Shown: piece by piece, positions 6,076-7,828 of the stretch
Position numbering within the stretch: position 1 is the first letter of the stretch
Layout of the letters: the number at the start of each line of letters is the position of its first letter
Assembly (NCBI GenBank): GCA_041476585.1
Contig: JBGOTT010000196.1
Span: forward strand, 1-7,828
Reading direction: 5' to 3'
Length of the DNA stretch: 7,828 bases
Source of the DNA: JADGRQ01 sp041476585
GTDB taxonomy: Bacteria > Pseudomonadota > Gammaproteobacteria > Burkholderiales > SG8-39
Position numbers and translations under genes: made by a program
The notes under the pieces: model-generated
Told to the model about the DNA's origin: nothing
What the model saw: only the letters and a program-made list of their open reading frames with translations
Database searches by the model: none

Positions 6076-7551
6076 TTACAGCATGCGGTACGCGCCTTCG
6101 CCGTGGGTGGACACGTCTAGGCCTTCACGCTCCTGCTCTTCGGCCACGCGCAGGCCGATCGTGAGATCGACCAGCTTGAACGCGACGTAGGCCACGACCC
6201 CGGACCAGACCAGCGTGGTCAACACGCCGGTTGCCTGAATGACGACTTGACCCCAGATGGAATAGTCAGGCGCGACCTTGTTGGCGACATAGTCGTAGAT
6301 CCCGGAACCGCCCAGCGAGGGCGCAGCGAAGATGCCGGTGAGGATTGCGCCGGTGGCGCCGCCCACGCCGTGCACGCCGAACACGTCGAGCGCGTCGTCC
6401 GCGCCGAGCATCCGTTTCAGCCCGTTGACGCCCCAGTAGCAGATCACTCCGGCGACGACGCCGACCGCCAGCGCGCCCATCGTGCCTACGAAACCGCACG
6501 CCGGGGTGATCGCCACAAGGCCCGCCACCGCGCCCGAAGCCGCGCCGAGCATCGAGGCTTTGCCCTTGCCCATCGACTCGACCAGCGACCACGCAAGGGT
6601 TGCCGCCGCGGTCGCCACCAGCGTGTTCAGGAACGCCTGCGCGGCCGCACCGTTCGCTTCCAGGTTCGAGCCGGCGTTGAAGCCGAACCAGCCCACCCAC
6701 AGAAGGCAGGCTCCGATCATGGTGAGAGGCAGGTTGTGCGGTGCCATTGACTCCTTGCCGTAGCCGATGCGTTTGCCGATCACAAACGCTCCGACCAGGC
6801 CGGCAACTCCAGAATTGAGGTGAACCACCGTGCCGCCGGCGAAGTCGAGCGCGCCCTTGGCCCACAGCCAGCCGGCCGCTGCCGTGACGGTCTCGAGACT
6901 CTTGGCGTCGGTGATCCCGTCGGGGCCGTCCCAGAACCACACCATGTGCGCGATCGGCAGGTACGCAAAGGTGAACCACAGGGTGAGGAACATCAGCACC
7001 GCCGAGAACTTGATGCGTTCGGCAAACGCTCCGACGATCAGCGCCGGCGTGATCGCCGCAAACGTGAGTTGGAATGCCACGAAACAGAGCTCGGGGATCG
7101 CGACGCCCTTGGAAAACGTCGCCGCCAGCGCGTCGGCGTTGACCCCCGCGAGAAACAGCTTTGAGAAGCCGCCGAAGAACGCGTTGCCGCCGGAGAACGC
7201 AATCGAGTAGCCGTAGATCACCCACAGCACGGCGATCAGACAGAAACACATGAACACATGCATCATCACCGAGAGCACGTTCTTCGCGCGGACCATGCCG
7301 GCGTAGAACAGCGCAAGGCCCGGGATCGTCATCAGGATGACGAGCGCGGTAGCGGTGAGCATCCATGTGGTGTCGCCCTTGTTGACGGTCGGCTTGGGGG
7401 CTTCTGCCGCCGGTGCTGCGGCTGGCGCCGCCGCTGGCGCGGCCGCCGCGGGTTTGTCCGCGGCGGGGGCGGCGGGCTTGTCCTGTGCGAACGCGCTCGC
7501 GCCGAGCGCGAGCGACGCAGTCAACGCCAGGATGGTGAACAGTCTTTTCAT
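6076..7551 (-). CDS. amt: Ammonium transporter, Amt/MEP/Rh family
   Basis: This 491-residue inner-membrane channel conducts ammonium and is gated by the PII protein encoded just upstream. A signal peptide (MKRLFTILALTASLALGASAFA, cleavage near 22/23) and an Ala/Pro/Lys tether (about 24-58) precede eleven predicted membrane helices. The pore residues are conserved: the twin histidines are His244 (GGTVVHLNS) and His394 (DVFGVHG), separated by 150 residues as in E. coli AmtB (168/318). Phe160/Phe164 and Phe291 match the Phe gates, and Ser295 and the HMVWFW Trp fit the recruitment site. Compared with AmtB there is a loop insertion of about 19 residues after HMVW, common in betaproteobacterial Amts as I recall them. 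The C-terminal tail GLRVAEEQEREGLDVSTHGE is the conserved PII-responsive segment. The ATG at 7551 was chosen over the frame opening at 7578 because it begins the signal peptide and has GGGAG seven bases upstream. It starts 10 bases after glnK. Confidence 0.96.
   Translation of the reverse strand: MKRLFTILALTASLALGASAFAQDKPAAPAADKPAAAAPAAAPAAAPAAEAPKPTVNKGDTTWMLTATALVILMTIPGLALFYAGMVRAKNVLSVMMHVFMCFCLIAVLWVIYGYSIAFSGGNAFFGGFSKLFLAGVNADALAATFSKGVAIPELCFVAFQLTFAAITPALIVGAFAERIKFSAVLMFLTLWFTFAYLPIAHMVWFWDGPDGITDAKSLETVTAAAGWLWAKGALDFAGGTVVHLNSGVAGLVGAFVIGKRIGYGKESMAPHNLPLTMIGACLLWVGWFGFNAGSNLEANGAAAQAFLNTLVATAAATLAWSLVESMGKGKASMLGAASGAVAGLVAITPACGFVGTMGALAVGVVAGVICYWGVNGLKRMLGADDALDVFGVHGVGGATGAILTGIFAAPSLGGSGIYDYVANKVAPDYSIWGQVVIQATGVLTTLVWSGVVAYVAFKLVDLTIGLRVAEEQEREGLDVSTHGEGAYRML
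7390..7476 (-). repeat. Low-complexity Ala/Pro-coding tract in the amt N-terminal tether
   Basis: These codons specify roughly residues 26-54 of the transporter, made of imperfect DKPAA and AAAP units. At the DNA level this is a series of GC-rich near-repeats such as GCGGCTGGCGCC, so length changes by slippage are plausible. It lies between the signal peptide and the first mature membrane helix and would form a flexible periplasmic extension. Confidence 0.65.
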
Positions 7552-7561
7552 GATGTACTCC

Positions 7562-7828
7562 CTAGAGCGCCGCCGCATCGGTCTCGCCGGTGCGGATGCG
7601 GATGACTTTTTCGAGATCGAAGACGAAGATCTTGCCGTCGCCGATCTTGCCGGTATTGGCGGCCTTCTCGATCGCTTCGATGACCCGCTCGAGCAACTCG
7701 GACTTGACCGCCGCCTCGAGCTTCACTTTGGGCAGGAAATCAACCACGTACTCCGCGCCGCGATACAGCTCGGTGTGGCCTTTCTGCCGCCCGAAGCCCT
7801 TGACCTCGGTGACCGTGATGCCCTGCAC
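7562..7828 (-). CDS. glnK: Nitrogen regulatory protein PII (GlnK/GlnB family), C-terminal 88 residues, 5' end beyond window
   Basis: The frame enters from the right edge at the residues VQGITVTEVKGFGRQKGH, internal in PII proteins at about residue 25, and ends at TAG. With about 24 missing residues the full protein would be the usual 112. The T-loop HTELYRGAEY includes the uridylylated tyrosine (Tyr51 in standard numbering), and TGKIGDGKIFV is the ATP/2-oxoglutarate-binding B-loop signature. PII proteins sense 2-oxoglutarate and energy status, and GlnK docks on the ammonium channel to close it when nitrogen is ample. The immediate linkage to amt (10 bases, with the SD beginning right after the TAG) is the conserved glnK-amtB arrangement and supports GlnK rather than GlnB. 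The GTG at the window edge is an internal valine codon, not the start. The promoter is off-window. Confidence 0.95.
   Translation of the reverse strand: MQGITVTEVKGFGRQKGHTELYRGAEYVVDFLPKVKLEAAVKSELLERVIEAIEKAANTGKIGDGKIFVFDLEKVIRIRTGETDAAAL

Noticed and set aside
7562..7828. glnK start at the GTG at the right edge
   Set aside because: This codon aligns with an internal valine at about residue 25 of PII proteins; the true start is outside the window.

Overview
The window is GC-rich (estimated by eye at roughly 65%) and has the gene content and protein style of a betaproteobacterium, most likely of the Burkholderiales. The glnK-amt pair with an Ala/Pro-rich tether on the transporter, the gentisate/tyrosine-type isomerase plus hydrolase pair, and the CoA-dependent aromatic genes all fit this. 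I recognise no phage, transposon, CRISPR, tRNA or rRNA sequence.

Layout from left to right. (1) Positions 1-84 on the minus strand hold the first 28 codons of a probable drug-efflux MFS transporter that runs off the left edge. A 14-codon upstream reading frame with a better ribosome site ends on its start codon. (2) Positions 254-1189 on the plus strand encode an intact ketopantoate-reductase-family protein. (3) Positions 1301-2365 on the plus strand hold an acyl-CoA dehydrogenase broken by an in-frame amber codon at 1751-1753. It also appears to lack about 30 residues near 2162-2173, so it is a probable pseudogene. (4) Positions 2367-5965 on the minus strand form a tightly packed four-gene operon, transcribed in the order fumarylacetoacetate-hydrolase-family enzyme, zeta-class GST isomerase, class III (LigB/HpcB-type) extradiol dioxygenase, PaaK-type acyl/aryl-CoA ligase. 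The junctions are an ATGA overlap, a Shine-Dalgarno directly followed by the previous stop, and a GTGA overlap. (5) A strong rho-independent terminator at 6022-6054 separates this operon from (6) the nitrogen-control pair glnK-amt, also on the minus strand, with glnK running off the right edge.

How the genes may work together. glnK and amt form the usual ammonium uptake and sensing pair. The four-gene operon looks like an aromatic-acid degradation unit: ring opening by the dioxygenase, glutathione-dependent cis-trans isomerisation, hydrolysis to two small acids, and a CoA ligase acting before or beside this. The combination is unusual. The isomerase/hydrolase pair normally follows a cupin gentisate or homogentisate dioxygenase, while the dioxygenase here belongs to the catechol-cleaving LigB/HpcB superfamily. 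The substrate is therefore unknown, and this is the most interesting biology in the window. The broken acyl-CoA dehydrogenase beside the ligase suggests that a CoA-thioester branch of the locus has decayed in this strain, unless the stop is a sequencing error.
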